A stretch of 64,000 nt of DNA from an uncultured Saprospiraceae bacterium (GCA_938015805.1 CALLXF010000086.1:1-64000), one strand, 5' to 3'; positions 24,674 to 34,331 are shown, counted from the first letter of the stretch. The notes: generated from the letters alone by a model not told the origin. Numbers and translations: made by a program.

Positions 24674-27109
24674 TTACTGTTTCACTAGTTTTAGTTCGGC
24701 CGTATTTATGCCATCACTTATTCTAGCGATATAAAAACCCGCTGGCATATCTACAGTGTTAACCGTATGATTTCCATGTTTTAGATTTCTTTTAGTACTA
24801 ATAACTTTCCCTTGTAAATCGATGATTTGTAACGTAAAGCTGGCATTGTCCACAGCATCTAAACGTACGGTAAGGTTATTATTGAAAGGATTAGGATGTA
24901 TTCCAAAATTATTAAGAGATGCTATGTCTTCAACGGCAAGTGGCATTCCTTCCTCAACCTTAAATTGGTCAAAGCCTGCTTCTACTATATGACCATTTTC
25001 ATAGTCTCCTGTAGCCACGATGAGTTGCATCTGGTCGTTAATATCGATTAATCCATCTAGTACATATCTCGATTGAGTTCTCCATTCGCTTAAATCTTCT
25101 TGTACAGTTTCTAATAGTACCGTATCCATACCGTTAGCAATGTATACGCTAATAGAATCATTTGGACCGGCCTGACCACCTTGGCCTCCACGATTTACAA
25201 ACCAAAGACTATACGTAACTTCTGGGCTTATGAACCAGGTAAGATCCATAATATCAGATGTAAGAACGGTTTCTCCAGCATCGATATCATCTGTACCAGC
25301 ACCTCCTCCGGCGTTACCAGTAAGGTAGCATTCTTCACCTAAGTCACCGTCTATGTCGTTTACTACATTTACGGCTGCTCCATCATTTCCAAAAGTTCCT
25401 ACTGGAATTTCTCTTACCCATGCACCTGTCGCAGCATCTCCACTTACGGTCCATCCTAGGTCAAAAATAAAATCATCCTCATAACCTCTATGTAGCTTTA
25501 GATCGATCACTTGATCTTCTGTTATCATAACATTTGAATAGACTCTCTGTTCGTATCCCCATGATCCTACATAAATATCATAAGACCCTTCTATGATTTG
25601 GTTTTGGTAGAAACCGTTTGCGTCTGTATTAAAACTTAGATTTCTAGTATTGTTAGTAATAATTACAGAAGCATCTGCTACAGGAGATAAATCCGTTCCT
25701 TTTATCGTATTTATGGTAACCATATAGGTCGGATACTTTTCCATTTGCACATCTAGGATTGTGGTTTCTCCACTTACTAGGTCTACAGTTCTAGTGACAG
25801 GTATATAATCTGGATGATTAAAGGTTACGTCATAGGTACCTGCTTCTGCTATACCCACACCATAGCGACCATCGTTTTGTGTATTTCTTGCATTCAATTG
25901 AGAAGCTTGAATTTCTACAGTTACCTCAGTAATAGGCATCGAATCCGCCAAGTCTGTTACTAGACCTCGTAAGTATGTAGCTCTTATATAATCAGGTTTA
26001 AGAACGTACAAACCTGACTGTCTATCTGAGGCAAGTATATTACCAGAAGGTAGCCATGGGTATGCTCCCCAGCAACCAAAGAATCCTCCATCAGGCCCTA
26101 AGTAGGTATCGTATGCTCCTACTTTTACCATTATGTCTGGCTCATGTACATCTGTAACAACTATTCCATCCGTATACCATGATGTAATAAGGAAACCATC
26201 TTTATAATGGGTATTGTGAGGAATTACTCCTAAGCCTGCAGTCTCTGCAGGATGGTAAGTGTCTAATCTTTTGATTGCACTAAGGTCAGAAATATCATAA
26301 GAATCTACATTTGCATTTGCTCTTTCGTCTGTAGTGAATGCAAATTTACCATCATCAGAGATCCATGTGTTATGACAGAAAGAAAATGATGTTACTTGCG
26401 ACGCCATAGAAATCGGATTAGATTTATCGCTAACATCGTATATAGAAAGTTGACCTGGATTTGCGCTTATTTCCGAGGCATAAAGCGTATCTCCTCGTAC
26501 ATAGGCGTCATGAGCATAAAACTCATCTTCTATTCCTATTACGATCGGCTCCTTAGGATCTGTGTTTAGGTCTAGCATAATAACTCCCGCATTACCAACT
26601 CCTCCACAACCGGCTAAATAACCGATTCCATTTTCGTCGATATATATATTATGACAGGTGTTTAACTGACCACTAACATTATTTCCATTTGCATCTGTAA
26701 AATCTATAAATGGTTGCCAGTTGGTCGAAGTGATTGTTTCCGGGGCCATAGTCATATCTATGATTAAGAGACCTTCTGTAGTTCCACCCTGATCAGTAGT
26801 GACATATATGTGATCATTTGCGTCTTTGTAATCTCTCCACACCGAACTAGGACCTTCTAAATAAGCTCTTTCTATAGGGTTTGCTGGATCCTCTAAAGAG
26901 TATATTCTTGTACCTAATTCTGATCCGATAATGGCATACTCTATATTATTTCCATCTACATAACCCCAGATATCATTTCCCTCATCACTAGCATTTCCTT
27001 GTATAAAGTCTACATTAGAAACTAACTCTAGATTGAAGTTTTCTTGAGCAAAAAGACCTACCGTCAAAAAGAGGCAAATCAACACATTTAATTTTTTCAT
27101 TATTGGCAT
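24674..27109 (-). CDS. Choice-of-anchor B family T9SS-secreted protein
   Basis: A secreted protein of 811 aa with signal peptide (ends GLFAQ). An LVIVD/beta-propeller type domain (about 25-370) has the choice-of-anchor B features DIWGYVDGNNIEYAIIGSE and HNIYIDENGIGYLAGCGG. Two carboxypeptidase-regulatory-like domains follow (about 375-455 and 460-545), then a jelly-roll-like domain (about 545-720). A type A T9SS sorting domain ends the protein (FGIHPNPFNNNLTVRL...GFYIARISDGINTAELKLVKQ). It is exported through the outer membrane by the type IX system and is probably surface attached. A TATATTTG box lies 25 bases upstream and a strong terminator follows, so it is monocistronic. Ligand unknown. 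Confidence 0.88.
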   Translation of the reverse strand: MPIMKKLNVLICLFLTVGLFAQENFNLELVSNVDFIQGNASDEGNDIWGYVDGNNIEYAIIGSELGTRIYSLEDPANPIERAYLEGPSSVWRDYKDANDHIYVTTDQGGTTEGLLIIDMTMAPETITSTNWQPFIDFTDANGNNVSGQLNTCHNIYIDENGIGYLAGCGGVGNAGVIMLDLNTDPKEPIVIGIEDEFYAHDAYVRGDTLYASEISANPGQLSIYDVSDKSNPISMASQVTSFSFCHNTWISDDGKFAFTTDERANANVDSYDISDLSAIKRLDTYHPAETAGLGVIPHNTHYKDGFLITSWYTDGIVVTDVHEPDIMVKVGAYDTYLGPDGGFFGCWGAYPWLPSGNILASDRQSGLYVLKPDYIRATYLRGLVTDLADSMPITEVTVEIQASQLNARNTQNDGRYGVGIAEAGTYDVTFNHPDYIPVTRTVDLVSGETTILDVQMEKYPTYMVTINTIKGTDLSPVADASVIITNNTRNLSFNTDANGFYQNQIIEGSYDIYVGSWGYEQRVYSNVMITEDQVIDLKLHRGYEDDFIFDLGWTVSGDAATGAWVREIPVGTFGNDGAAVNVVNDIDGDLGEECYLTGNAGGGAGTDDIDAGETVLTSDIMDLTWFISPEVTYSLWFVNRGGQGGQAGPNDSISVYIANGMDTVLLETVQEDLSEWRTQSRYVLDGLIDINDQMQLIVATGDYENGHIVEAGFDQFKVEEGMPLAVEDIASLNNFGIHPNPFNNNLTVRLDAVDNASFTLQIIDLQGKVISTKRNLKHGNHTVNTVDMPAGFYIARISDGINTAELKLVKQ

Positions 27110-27133
27110 TTATTGATGATTTCTATTAGTCGG

Positions 27134-27141
27134 CAAATATA
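27134..27141 (-). promoter_or_regulatory. -7 box (TATATTTG) for the choice-of-anchor B gene
   Basis: An exact TAnnTTTG match on the minus strand, 25 bases upstream of the ATG. No clear -33 TTG is seen at 17-23 bases. Confidence 0.45.
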
Positions 27142-27181
27142 TTATAATTTGTGGTCATAACTTAAATAGGAATCGTGTGAA

Positions 27182-27610
27182 TCACGACGTTTTACGCTTT
27201 ATAACTGTAGTAGTGAGTCTAGAACTACAAATCGCTTTTTGGTTTTCGTCATGAATATCTATTTGCCATACTTGTATCTTACGCCCAATTTTTAAGGGAC
27301 TTACTTTTCCGTATACGTATCCAGAGCGAGCACCATTTAAATGATTAGCATTTATTTCTATTCCTACTACTGCTTCTTTCGTCATGTCTTCCACACATAA
27401 ATTAGAGGCTACACTTCCTAGCGTCTCTGCTAGAACCACTGATGCTCCTCCGTGTAATAACCCAAAAGGCTGCATGGTTTTTTCGTTGACGGGCATTTTT
27501 GCAATTAAGAAATTAGAACCTATCTCTGTAAATTCTATATCGAGGTAATGACTCATGTTTTTATTAAAAGCATTGAGCATTTCTATTGTAACTTTGTGTT
27601 TCCAAATCAT
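27182..27610 (-). CDS. Hotdog-fold acyl-CoA thioesterase (PaaI/MenI-like)
   Basis: A cytoplasmic hotdog thioesterase hydrolysing an acyl-CoA. The 142 aa match the family. The characteristic stretch FGLLHGGASVVLAETLGSVAS (about residues 49-69) holds the catalytic Glu/Asp position and the HGG motif, and VVGIEINANHLNGARSGYVYGKVSP is the next conserved strand pair. This pattern is shared by 1,4-dihydroxy-2-naphthoyl-CoA thioesterase and PaaI proteins, so a role in menaquinone synthesis is possible but not shown; no men gene is adjacent. It is divergent from the arsC-like gene. Confidence 0.87.
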   Translation of the reverse strand: MIWKHKVTIEMLNAFNKNMSHYLDIEFTEIGSNFLIAKMPVNEKTMQPFGLLHGGASVVLAETLGSVASNLCVEDMTKEAVVGIEINANHLNGARSGYVYGKVSPLKIGRKIQVWQIDIHDENQKAICSSRLTTTVIKRKTS

Positions 27611-27640
27611 AATAGTTGTTAATTAGTATTCTAAGAAAGT

Positions 27641-27979
27641 ATGAAAATTTATCATAATCCCAGATGTCGTAAAAGTAGAGAAACCCTACAGATTATAAAT
27701 GATAAAGGAATAGAACCACAGATTGTTCTTTATCTGGAGGATCTATTTAAGGAGGAAGACCTAATAAAAGTTCTGAAGAAACTAAAGATGAGTCCATTTG
27801 ATATTATTCGTAAATCTGAGACCATTTATAAATCAGAATATAAAGGAAAAAACTTGACCGATGCAGAGTGGATAAGAGCAATGATAAAGCATCCTAAGTT
27901 AATCGAGCGACCCATCGTTGTCCATGGAAATAAGGCAGTTTTTGGAAGGCCTCCAGAAAATGTACTCAACCTAATGTAA
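27641..27979 (+). CDS. ArsC family reductase (glutaredoxin-type arsenate reductase-like)
   Basis: A small thioredoxin-fold protein of the ArsC/Spx/YffB family, 112 aa. The N-terminal motif YHNPRCRKSRETLQII holds the catalytic Cys, and the Arg-rich C-terminal site is present as IERPIVVHGNKAVFGRPPENV, typical of arsenate reductases using glutathione/glutaredoxin or a comparable thiol. No arsB, arsR or acr3 is nearby, so a general redox role is as likely as arsenic resistance. A TAACTTTG box 45 bases upstream, inside the divergent thioesterase gene, may be its promoter. Confidence 0.85.
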   Translation: MKIYHNPRCRKSRETLQIINDKGIEPQIVLYLEDLFKEEDLIKVLKKLKMSPFDIIRKSETIYKSEYKGKNLTDAEWIRAMIKHPKLIERPIVVHGNKAVFGRPPENVLNLM

Positions 27980-28000
27980 TGATAATTCAGTTGCCAGTAA

Positions 28001-28921
28001 TTAGTTATCTGGACTTATTAAGGATTTAATGTAAGCTAAAATATTCTTATACGCAGCAGGGTGGAATGTCTTCCAATGATCTTGTTTACGAAACCATGTC
28101 ATCTGACGTTTAGCATATCGTCTAGAGTTTTGTTTTATCATTTCAATGGCTCTAGATTTAGAGATATTGCCATCAAAAAACTCGAAGAATTCTTGATACC
28201 CCACAGTCTGTAGGGATTTAAGACCTTTATGCTGATAGAGATCTCTTGCCTCTTGTTCTAATCCTTTTTCTATCATCAGATCAACTCTTAAGTTTATGCG
28301 ATCATATAATTCTGATCTGTCGCGATGGAGTAAAATATGGACAGGAGTAAAATCCCTAGCTTTATATTTTCCAGATCTAAAAGAAGTAAATGTCTTCCCA
28401 GATTGCCTAATTACAGACAAGGCTCTGATAATACGTCGAGAGTTGTTTTGATCTACTGTTTGATAATACTGAGGGTCACTAGTCGCTAGCTCTTTTAATA
28501 AATGGTCTAATCCTTCAGATTCTAAACTTTTATTTAAGTCTTCTAAAATAGAAGGAGCAATATCTGGATAGGAGTCCATTCCATTTAAGATGGCATTTAT
28601 GTACAGACCAGTTCCTCCAGTCAGTATTGCCACGGGATTATTCTTTTGTATAATTTTTAACTGAGCAATAGCTTCCTTTTCATATTTTCCTGCAGAATAA
28701 GCGTCGTGAATGGACAGGTGATTTATAAAGTAGTGAGGAGCAGTGGATAATTCTGTGACGGTCGGTTTTGCAGTTCCGATATTCATTTCTTTGTAGAGTT
28801 GTCTAGAATCACAGGAAACGATAGCCGTATTAAATTCTTTAGCAATACGGATAGAGATTTCTGTTTTACCTACTGCCGTAGGTCCAGCGATGATAATTAA
28901 ATGATTAGAATTAGTATCCAT
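28001..28921 (-). CDS. miaA: tRNA dimethylallyltransferase MiaA
   Basis: MiaA transfers a dimethylallyl group to the N6 of A37 in tRNAs that read UNN codons. The 306 aa match the family. The P-loop IIAGPTAVGKTE is at about residues 10-21. The catalytic region VSCDSRQLYKEMNIGTAKP is next, then GGTGLYINAIL and the C-terminal RRYAKRQMTWFRKQ, all diagnostic. The ATG start fits the conserved N-terminus. It converges on the arsC-like gene and diverges from the acyltransferase gene. Confidence 0.98.
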   Translation of the reverse strand: MDTNSNHLIIIAGPTAVGKTEISIRIAKEFNTAIVSCDSRQLYKEMNIGTAKPTVTELSTAPHYFINHLSIHDAYSAGKYEKEAIAQLKIIQKNNPVAILTGGTGLYINAILNGMDSYPDIAPSILEDLNKSLESEGLDHLLKELATSDPQYYQTVDQNNSRRIIRALSVIRQSGKTFTSFRSGKYKARDFTPVHILLHRDRSELYDRINLRVDLMIEKGLEQEARDLYQHKGLKSLQTVGYQEFFEFFDGNISKSRAIEMIKQNSRRYAKRQMTWFRKQDHWKTFHPAAYKNILAYIKSLISPDN

Positions 28922-28936
28922 TTGCCCCTAGAATTC

Positions 28937-28944
28937 TACCTTTG
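28937..28944 (+). promoter_or_regulatory. -7 box (TACCTTTG) for the acyltransferase gene
   Basis: An exact TAnnTTTG match, 20 bases upstream of the ATG at 28964 in the short miaA/acyltransferase gap. No good -33 element seen. Confidence 0.4.
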
Positions 28945-28963
28945 GCAATTTTAGCCATTATAA

Positions 28964-30235
28964 ATGTACTATAGATTTCAGCATATTATAGTCGGGATCA
29001 TCATGAGAATTTTCTTTAAGAAAATTTATGTAGATGGATTAGACCGATTACCTCGTAAAGGAGCTATGTTTCTGGTTTCTAATCACCCTAATGGATTCTG
29101 GGAGCCTTGTATACTGGCATTGACTTTTCCTTTTCCATTACATTTTCTAGTCAGAGGAGATTTATTCCAGAAGCCGGCAATCTCATGGTTTCTTAGACTG
29201 ACAAATCAGATTCCTATTTTTAGATTTAAGGATGGTTTCTCTCAGATGAGACAAAATGAACAATCTCGTTCGGAAATCACTGATAAGCTAAAAGATGGAG
29301 CTCGTATTTTACTCTATCCAGAAGGAAGTACAAAAAACATTAAAAAGCTTAGACCTCTAAAAAGAGGAGTTGCGAGGATGGTTTTTGATGCTTTTGAAGA
29401 AGATGAGCATATGGATTTAAACCTGATGCCAGTTTGTATCACTTTTACAGATGCCGATAGATTTAGAAAAGATATAATGATAAAGGTCGGTAATCCTATA
29501 GATGCTAGATCTTATATCCCTGCTTTCAAAGAAAACAAAAGGGAAGGGATGCAAGTCATGACCGACGATCTTTTTGAAGGTATGAAAGATTTGCTAATTA
29601 ATATTAAAGAAGCAGAAGTAGCAAAAGTATATGAAGCAGTTGCTCCAATACATAGAAATAATATAGTTGAAAAATGGTTGCCTGTTGTAGAACAATCAGG
29701 AGAACGATTAGAAGGAGAAAGACAGTTAGTAAAACAATTAGAGAATCTGACAGAAGATAAATTTAATGCTCTTGCCAAAACTTCAGCAGCTTACACTAAA
29801 CAGTTAAAAAAACTAAACACAGAAGATCTTTATATAGGAGGAACTTGGTCTGTTCTGAAGGCTATCTTTTGGGCCGTTGTACTTGCTCCATTTGCTGTAG
29901 TAGGGTTTGTTTTAAATCTGATTCCCTCTGGTATAACTTTTCTATTGTCTATGTTCGTAATACCTAAAACGGTTTACTACGGATCCATATCTGGACTATC
30001 TCGACTAGGGGTACATATGCATATTTACTATCCGATTATCACGATCATAGGTCTTATAAAATATGGATGGATTGCATTATTGTATATGCCTGTAGCTTGT
30101 TTTACAGAATGGGTATTTTATAGATGGTGGGATCAGATCGTTTATCTTTACCAGCAAGTTAAGCTGCATACGATCTACAGAAAAGAACTTAAATCCCTAC
30201 AGTCTGCTCGTGCATCCATCATCTCTTATTTATAA
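28964..30235 (+). CDS. PlsC-like acyltransferase with C-terminal membrane segments
   Basis: An inner-membrane glycerolipid acyltransferase of the LPLAT superfamily, 423 aa. Motif I reads SNHPNGFWEP (about 37-46), the HX5D form with Glu in place of the usual Asp. Other blocks are VRGDLFQKPAISWFLRLTNQIPIFR and LYPEGSTKNI, the substrate-binding FPEGT block. The C-terminal third has two or three hydrophobic segments (AVVLAPFAVVGFVLNLIPSG, YYPIITIIGLIKYGWIALLYM). Long LPLATs of this kind with an HPN motif are frequent in the Bacteroidota. The substrate is not known. An isoaspartyl peptidase gene follows after 20 bases. Confidence 0.82.
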   Translation: MYYRFQHIIVGIIMRIFFKKIYVDGLDRLPRKGAMFLVSNHPNGFWEPCILALTFPFPLHFLVRGDLFQKPAISWFLRLTNQIPIFRFKDGFSQMRQNEQSRSEITDKLKDGARILLYPEGSTKNIKKLRPLKRGVARMVFDAFEEDEHMDLNLMPVCITFTDADRFRKDIMIKVGNPIDARSYIPAFKENKREGMQVMTDDLFEGMKDLLINIKEAEVAKVYEAVAPIHRNNIVEKWLPVVEQSGERLEGERQLVKQLENLTEDKFNALAKTSAAYTKQLKKLNTEDLYIGGTWSVLKAIFWAVVLAPFAVVGFVLNLIPSGITFLLSMFVIPKTVYYGSISGLSRLGVHMHIYYPIITIIGLIKYGWIALLYMPVACFTEWVFYRWWDQIVYLYQQVKLHTIYRKELKSLQSARASIISYL

Positions 30236-30255
30236 ATTTTAATTCGTAACTAGGT

Positions 30256-31296
30256 ATGAGGTATTTATTGATTTTATCTTTTTTTATTTTTTGCTCTTGT
30301 TCGGATAAGACAAAGAACCTGGATGCTAATGATGTACAATCTAATCAGGAAAATAGTACTTCGACAGAGACAATGGATTATGCTTTGGTCATTCATGGAG
30401 GAGCGGGAACTATACTGAAAAAGAATATGACGGATGAGCTGGAAGAGAACTATCTGATGGCATTAGAGTATGCTTTAAAAACTGGAGAGGAGGTTTTAAA
30501 AGCGGGAGGAACAAGTATAGAAGCGGTGCAAAAAACCATAAATACCATGGAGGATTCGCCATTGTTTAATGCAGGGAAAGGTGCTGTTTTTAATCACAAC
30601 GGAGAAAACGAAATGGATGCATCGATCATGTCTGGGAGAGACCTGATGGCAGGAGCAGTGGGAGGTGTCTCTACAATACGTAATCCTATCGACGCAGCAA
30701 TAAAAGTGATGACCGACTCGGATCATGTTATGCTAACGGGAGCAGGAGCAGAGCTTTTTGCCAGAGAGCAAGGTTTAGAGATCGTAGATCCACAATACTT
30801 TTTTACAGAAAATCGATGGAACTCATTACAACGGATTTTAAAAAAGGATATCGGTTCTGTTGAAGAATTAAAAAACTACAAATATGGAACAGTAGGAGCT
30901 GTAGCATTAGATAAAAATGGAAATATAACAGCGGGAACATCTACAGGCGGGATGACTAATAAGAAGTGGAATCGTATAGGAGATTCACCGATTATAGGAG
31001 CAGGAACTTATGCCAATAATAATACATGTGGAGTATCTTGTACCGGGCATGGTGAGTTCTTTATTAGATATGCTGTGGCTCATGATATTAGTGCATTGGT
31101 GGAGTATAAAAACATGTCGGTACAAGAAGCAGGAGCTTTTGTCATTAATGATAAATTGGCGAAAGCCAAAGGAGATGGTGGAGCTATTATTTTAGATAAA
31201 TATGGTAATGTGGCTATGCCTTTTAATTCGGCGGGTATGTATAGAGGTTATATAAAATCAGACGGGTCTAAGGAAGTTAAAATTTATAAGAATTAG
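30256..31296 (+). CDS. Isoaspartyl peptidase / L-asparaginase, type III (Ntn hydrolase) lipoprotein
   Basis: An N-terminal nucleophile hydrolase that cleaves isoaspartyl dipeptides and asparagine after self-processing. The 346 aa contain ALVIHGGAGTI, the oxyanion GGG-like segment, and the autoprocessing site YKYGTVGAVALD with Thr212 as the new N-terminus. The substrate loop GTSTGGMTNK and GAGTYANNNTCGVSCTGHGE follow. The N-terminus is a lipoprotein signal (lipobox IFCSC), so the enzyme is probably in the periplasm or on the outer membrane. The stop overlaps the next start by one base (TAGTG). A TTGGC palindrome is at 31156. Confidence 0.93.
   Translation: MRYLLILSFFIFCSCSDKTKNLDANDVQSNQENSTSTETMDYALVIHGGAGTILKKNMTDELEENYLMALEYALKTGEEVLKAGGTSIEAVQKTINTMEDSPLFNAGKGAVFNHNGENEMDASIMSGRDLMAGAVGGVSTIRNPIDAAIKVMTDSDHVMLTGAGAELFAREQGLEIVDPQYFFTENRWNSLQRILKKDIGSVEELKNYKYGTVGAVALDKNGNITAGTSTGGMTNKKWNRIGDSPIIGAGTYANNNTCGVSCTGHGEFFIRYAVAHDISALVEYKNMSVQEAGAFVINDKLAKAKGDGGAIILDKYGNVAMPFNSAGMYRGYIKSDGSKEVKIYKN
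31156..31169 (+). repeat. TTGGC-GAAA-GCCAA palindrome
   Basis: A perfect stem and GAAA loop, identical to the one at 3459 but on the other strand. In the peptidase gene it is TTG GCG AAA GCC AA (LAKAK). Confidence 0.65.
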
Positions 31297-31826
31297 TGCA
31301 TTACGATATAAAAATAAATGATCAGCTTCTACTGTCTAAGATGCAATATCGATATGCTCATGATATTGTAGAAGCAATGCAAGATGTCGAGATTTATCTG
31401 CAAACATTAAAAATACCTTTCCCGTATTTTTTAGCGGATGCTATAGGTTATATAGATCATATAAAAGAAATAGAAGCAAAGCACAAAATTCAAAAAGAAT
31501 GGGCAATTCTGTATCAAAATAAAATGATCGGTGCTATAGGTTTGCATTTTGAAAAAGGAGTAGGTAGCCATATCTCAGAAATAGGATACTGGTTAAATAA
31601 GGATTATAGAGGGCAAGGATGGATGTCTTTAGTGTTGTCTTCATTTACTGCTTATGTCTTTAAAAATATGAAGATCATAAAATTAAAAGCGGTTGTATTT
31701 GATTCTAATCTTGCATCGATTAAGTCATTAGAAAATTCAGGTTTTGTAAAAGAAGCTATATTCCAAAAAGAATATGTAAAAGATGGTAAAATGATCAATG
31801 CCATTTCTTTAGGTTTGCACCAATAG
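31296..31826 (+). CDS. GNAT family N-acetyltransferase (RimJ/RimL-like)
   Basis: An acetyltransferase of the RimJ/RimL branch, 176 aa. The conserved blocks are EIGYWLNKDYRGQGWMSLVLSSFTAYVF (acetyl-CoA loop, about 97-124) and LKAVVFDSNLASIKSLENSGFVKEAIFQKEY, the usual asparagine/serine and GF motif of the C-terminal half. The start is GTG overlapping the isoaspartyl peptidase stop, so the two are coupled. The target could be a ribosomal protein N-terminus or another amine; the sequence does not decide. Confidence 0.9.
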   Translation: MHYDIKINDQLLLSKMQYRYAHDIVEAMQDVEIYLQTLKIPFPYFLADAIGYIDHIKEIEAKHKIQKEWAILYQNKMIGAIGLHFEKGVGSHISEIGYWLNKDYRGQGWMSLVLSSFTAYVFKNMKIIKLKAVVFDSNLASIKSLENSGFVKEAIFQKEYVKDGKMINAISLGLHQ

Positions 31827-31898
31827 GCTTTACTAAAATGGTATAAAACCGTAGAATGTATTAACTTAGATTATATATGTTTTTCTTAAATATGTAAT

Positions 31899-34322
31899 AT
31901 GAAAGAAGTGTTGCTAGGATTTAAAAATCACCTAATAGCCATATTAGTATTTGTAATATGTGCCGTAGCTTATTTTATTCCTCAGTTCCAAGGAAAGGAA
32001 ATGGAAATGGGCGATATCAATAATTATAAAAGGATGGCTCATGAAGCGATTTCCTATGAGAAAGAAACAGGGGAAGTTGCATTATGGACTAATGCTATTT
32101 TTGCAGGAATGCCGACTTACCAGATTTCTGCTCCCATGCGAACAAATCTGATCAAATATGTAGAACAGGGTAGCCGCTTTTTTATACCCCGTCCAGCTGG
32201 ATATTATATTATGGGAATGATCGGATTTTACTTGCTGATGATTTTGCTCGGAGTAAATCACTGGATTGCTATGATCAGTGCGATATGTTTTGCGTTTACC
32301 ACTAACACTATGGTCATTTTTGAGGCGGGACATACGAGTAAGGTCCGAGCTTTGATGACTGCAGCTCCGGTCTTGGCTGGTGTACTACTCGTTTTTAGAA
32401 AAAATTACCTACTGGGTGGCCTTGTATTTGCCATTGCCTTTGCACTTAACTTATATAGTAATCATCCGCAGATGACTTTTTATCTAGGGATCATTTTAGG
32501 GATACTCGTCATCGGGTATTTTATCGAATCTATATTAAATAAAGAGCTTGCACACTTTGGTAAATCCGTAGCAATACTTGTATTGATGACGCTGGTAGGT
32601 GTAGGTACATCGGCTTCTAAATTATGGACGACTTACGAGTATGGACAGGATACGATGAGAGGTAAACCGATCTTGTCCAAAACAGCCTCTGAGGGAAGTA
32701 GTAGTGATCAGGAGGGGCTCGATTGGGAATATGCCATGGTATATAGTAATGAGAAGAAGGATCTTTTATCTATGATTATTCCACTTGCAATAGGAGGAGG
32801 ATCGACAGAGATGCTTGGTAAAAATTCGGCTTTCGCCAAAGAAATGAGAAAAAGAGGAGCAGATACCCGCAATGGAATACCAGCTCCTAGTTACTGGGGT
32901 AATCTTCCGATAAATGGGGGACCTGTTTACATGGGAGCTATTGTGATGTTTTTGTTTTTGCTTTCTTTTATAACTTTAAAAGGTACTTTAAAATGGTGGG
33001 GATTAGTAGCTGTTGTTTTGACTTTATTGTTTTCATTAGGTAAAAATTCGTCCATAGTAAATGGACTATTTTTTGATTACTTTCCCTTGTTTAAGCAGTT
33101 TAGAACACCTAATTCCGTCATTGGTATTACCAGTATCCTTATACCGTTTATAGCGTTTTATGGACTAGATAAATATCTCAAAACCGAAAATAGAAATAAT
33201 AAAACCCTATATATTGCAGCAGGTATTACATCAGGTATATGTCTCTTATTTGCATTTATGGGGTCAGTGTTTTTTGATTTTATAGGAATTAATGATGCTC
33301 GTTATACGCAGATGGGTTATGCAATGGATTCTCTTGTGGACGAACGTAAATCGATGTTGATGATCGGTGGGATTAAGAGTGCAGCGATGATTATAATTGC
33401 TGCAGGACTTCTGTATATGTCTAATATTGGGAAAATTAAAACGGTCTGGGTAGTTTTAGTGATAGGTCTGATAGCAGCTGTAGATCTATTTTCTGTAGGG
33501 AAAAGATATTTAAATCAGGACGACTTTAAAACTGCTAGAAAACTAGAAGAAAATTTTAAACCGAGACCTGTAGATCTTCAGATTTTACAAGATAAAGATC
33601 CTTATTATCGTGTTTTAGATTTATCTATTAATACATGGAATTCTTCCGAAGCATCTTACTTTCACAAGACAATCGGCGGATATCATGCTGCAAAATTACA
33701 GCGAACGCAAGACATCATAGTAAATCATATTTCTAAAAATAATATTAAGGTGTTGAACATGTTAAACACCAAATATATTATTCAACCTACAGGCGATGGT
33801 AAAGCTACCGCTCAGCTAAATTCTGCTGCTTTAGGAAATGCTTGGTTTGTAAATAATATAAATATTGTTCCAGATGCAGATACAGAAATCTCTAGGCTTA
33901 ATGACTTTGACCCGCTAGGGGATGCGATTATACACCAAGAATTTAAGGACTATATCGGAGGGCTTAATCCAAATAAAAATGGAACTATAAAATTAACATC
34001 TTACAGTCCTAATAAACTGACCTATTCTGCTAATACTTCTTCAGACCAATTGGCTTTATTTTCTGAGGTATGGTATGGTCCAGATAAAGGATGGGAAGCC
34101 ACTATAGACGGACAAAAAGTAGATCATATACGAGCTAATTATATTTTACGGGCTTTGAAAGTGCCAGCAGGAAAACATGAGATCGTCTTTGAGTTTAACC
34201 CATCCACTTATCGAGTAGGAGAGATGATCGGACTGATTTGTTCGCTATTATTAATTATAGGTTTACTCGGTTATATTTATCTACGATATAAAGGAAGTGA
34301 TCTGGTAAAAGATGTAGCATAA
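31899..34322 (+). CDS. YfhO family integral membrane protein
   Basis: A large inner-membrane protein of 807 aa with roughly twelve hydrophobic segments in the first 540 residues, then a soluble C-terminal domain (about 550-770) and a last helix (MIGLICSLLLIIGLLGYIYL). YfhO proteins resemble GT-C glycosyltransferases that use polyprenyl-linked sugars. FQGKEMEMGDINNYK and FEAGHTSKVRALMTAAP in the first loops fit that family. It opens the polysaccharide locus, 9 bases before a glycosyltransferase. A role in adding a sugar to a lipid-linked or wall polymer is inferred. A TTGGC-family palindrome lies at 32826. Confidence 0.88.
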   Translation: MKEVLLGFKNHLIAILVFVICAVAYFIPQFQGKEMEMGDINNYKRMAHEAISYEKETGEVALWTNAIFAGMPTYQISAPMRTNLIKYVEQGSRFFIPRPAGYYIMGMIGFYLLMILLGVNHWIAMISAICFAFTTNTMVIFEAGHTSKVRALMTAAPVLAGVLLVFRKNYLLGGLVFAIAFALNLYSNHPQMTFYLGIILGILVIGYFIESILNKELAHFGKSVAILVLMTLVGVGTSASKLWTTYEYGQDTMRGKPILSKTASEGSSSDQEGLDWEYAMVYSNEKKDLLSMIIPLAIGGGSTEMLGKNSAFAKEMRKRGADTRNGIPAPSYWGNLPINGGPVYMGAIVMFLFLLSFITLKGTLKWWGLVAVVLTLLFSLGKNSSIVNGLFFDYFPLFKQFRTPNSVIGITSILIPFIAFYGLDKYLKTENRNNKTLYIAAGITSGICLLFAFMGSVFFDFIGINDARYTQMGYAMDSLVDERKSMLMIGGIKSAAMIIIAAGLLYMSNIGKIKTVWVVLVIGLIAAVDLFSVGKRYLNQDDFKTARKLEENFKPRPVDLQILQDKDPYYRVLDLSINTWNSSEASYFHKTIGGYHAAKLQRTQDIIVNHISKNNIKVLNMLNTKYIIQPTGDGKATAQLNSAALGNAWFVNNINIVPDADTEISRLNDFDPLGDAIIHQEFKDYIGGLNPNKNGTIKLTSYSPNKLTYSANTSSDQLALFSEVWYGPDKGWEATIDGQKVDHIRANYILRALKVPAGKHEIVFEFNPSTYRVGEMIGLICSLLLIIGLLGYIYLRYKGSDLVKDVA
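32826..32839 (-). repeat. TTGGC-GAAA-GCCGA palindrome
   Basis: On the minus strand the stem closes with one T-G pair and a GAAA loop. In the YfhO gene it is TCG GCT TTC GCC AA (SAFAK). Confidence 0.6.
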
Positions 34323-34331
34323 TCATACTGT

